From Candidatus Saccharimonadota bacterium (lineage in GTDB: Bacteria > Patescibacteriota > Saccharimonadia > Saccharimonadales > Saccharimonadaceae): a stretch of 5,397 nt of DNA. The stretch covers positions 1 through 5,397 of the forward strand of contig DODJ01000001.1 of assembly GCA_003545655.1 (NCBI GenBank), in the 5' to 3' direction. Within the stretch, counting starts at the first letter, position 1, and each line of letters opens with the position of its first letter. The notes under the pieces were generated by a model. That model had not been told where the DNA came from. It made no database searches and was given only the letters and a program-made list of their open reading frames with translations. This document shows, piece after piece, positions 4,994 to 5,397 of the stretch. The position numbers were made by a program, and so were the translations under genes.

Positions 4994-5397
4994 ATGTATA
5001 AAGCAATTGCCACCAATAAACGTAACACCGTCTTGATTATGGCGGTGTTTGTTGGCCTTATTACTGCGCTTGGGTTTGCTATTAGCTACCTGTTTGGTGC
5101 TGATACGTCGATTACCTGGTGGGTACTTGGTGGGGCGCTTATCTATGCGCTTATTCAGTACTTCGCCGCTGGAAGCATTGCGGTTGCTATGACTGGCGCC
5201 CAGGAAATTCAGAAGCGCGATAACCCACGGCTATACCGCACGGTTGAGAACCTGTCCATTACGTTAGGTATGCCTATGCCGAAGGTATATATTATTCACG
5301 ATGCTGCGCCCAATGCTTTCGCGACGGGGCGTGACCCCAAACACGCTGTTGTTGCGGCTACAACAGGATTACTCGATATTATGGATGATCGCGAACT
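4994..5397 (+). CDS. htpX: HtpX-like M48 zinc metalloprotease, N-terminal part
   Basis: The gene runs off the window end after 134 full codons. HtpX is a membrane-bound zinc protease that cleaves misfolded membrane proteins. Two hydrophobic segments are visible at about 11-34 and 41-66, followed by the soluble region with GAQEIQKRDNPRLYRTVENL and MPKVYIIHDAAPNAFATGRD, both characteristic of the HtpX family just before the active site. The HExxH zinc motif would come shortly after DDREL at the window edge, so catalysis cannot be checked here. The ATG lies six bases after the lemA stop and has no Shine-Dalgarno sequence of its own, so translation probably depends on coupling to lemA. Confidence 0.93.
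   Translation, partial: MYKAIATNKRNTVLIMAVFVGLITALGFAISYLFGADTSITWWVLGGALIYALIQYFAAGSIAVAMTGAQEIQKRDNPRLYRTVENLSITLGMPMPKVYIIHDAAPNAFATGRDPKHAVVAATTGLLDIMDDRE

Noticed and set aside
1..5397. CRISPR array, insertion sequence or rRNA gene
   Set aside because: No regularly spaced repeats, transposase motifs, terminal inverted repeats or rRNA-like sequence were seen.

Overview
The window looks like a stretch of core chromosome from a small-genome bacterium of the Candidate Phyla Radiation (Patescibacteria), most likely Saccharibacteria (TM7). This is inferred from the style of the proteins (an MMPL exporter end with the WWLPKWLD and IEGE motifs, a membrane-anchored HtrA, a LemA-HtpX pair), the tight packing, and promoters that lean on an extended -10 box. 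It is not proven. The standard genetic code fits: all six stop codons seen are TAG or TAA, and no frame needs TGA as a sense codon.

Left block (1-3605). The last ~110 residues of an MMPL-type exporter run rightward and overlap tail to tail, by 26 bp, a leftward set of three envelope genes. In transcription order these are a seven-helix membrane protein of unknown function (2763-3605), a membrane-anchored trypsin-like HtrA protease with one PDZ domain (1472-2677), and a membrane-anchored alpha/beta hydrolase-like protein (306-1451). HtrA and the hydrolase are 20 bp apart and probably co-transcribed.

Middle block (3606-4352). Two tRNA genes, tRNA-Cys(GCA) and tRNA-Leu(UAA), both with encoded CCA, flank a leftward gene for a small zinc-ribbon + HNH nuclease. 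Its coding frame extends well upstream of the first ATG. The only sensible start is an ATT lying exactly where an extended -10 promoter would start the transcript, so it looks like a leaderless, non-canonical start. Its 3' end runs through the tRNA-Cys terminator and into the tRNA gene on the opposite strand. Each tRNA shares a short intergenic space with a divergent protein gene, with promoters back to back.

Right block (4353-5397). A hairpin after tRNA-Leu abuts an extended -10 promoter for lemA, which is followed 6 bp later by htpX, cut by the window end before its HExxH site. LemA and HtpX commonly occur together. With HtrA they make this window rich in membrane and envelope quality-control functions.

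I do not see a clear new multi-gene defence or mobile system. The item most worth a second look is the HNH gene: its start, its promoter and its overlap with tRNA-Cys.
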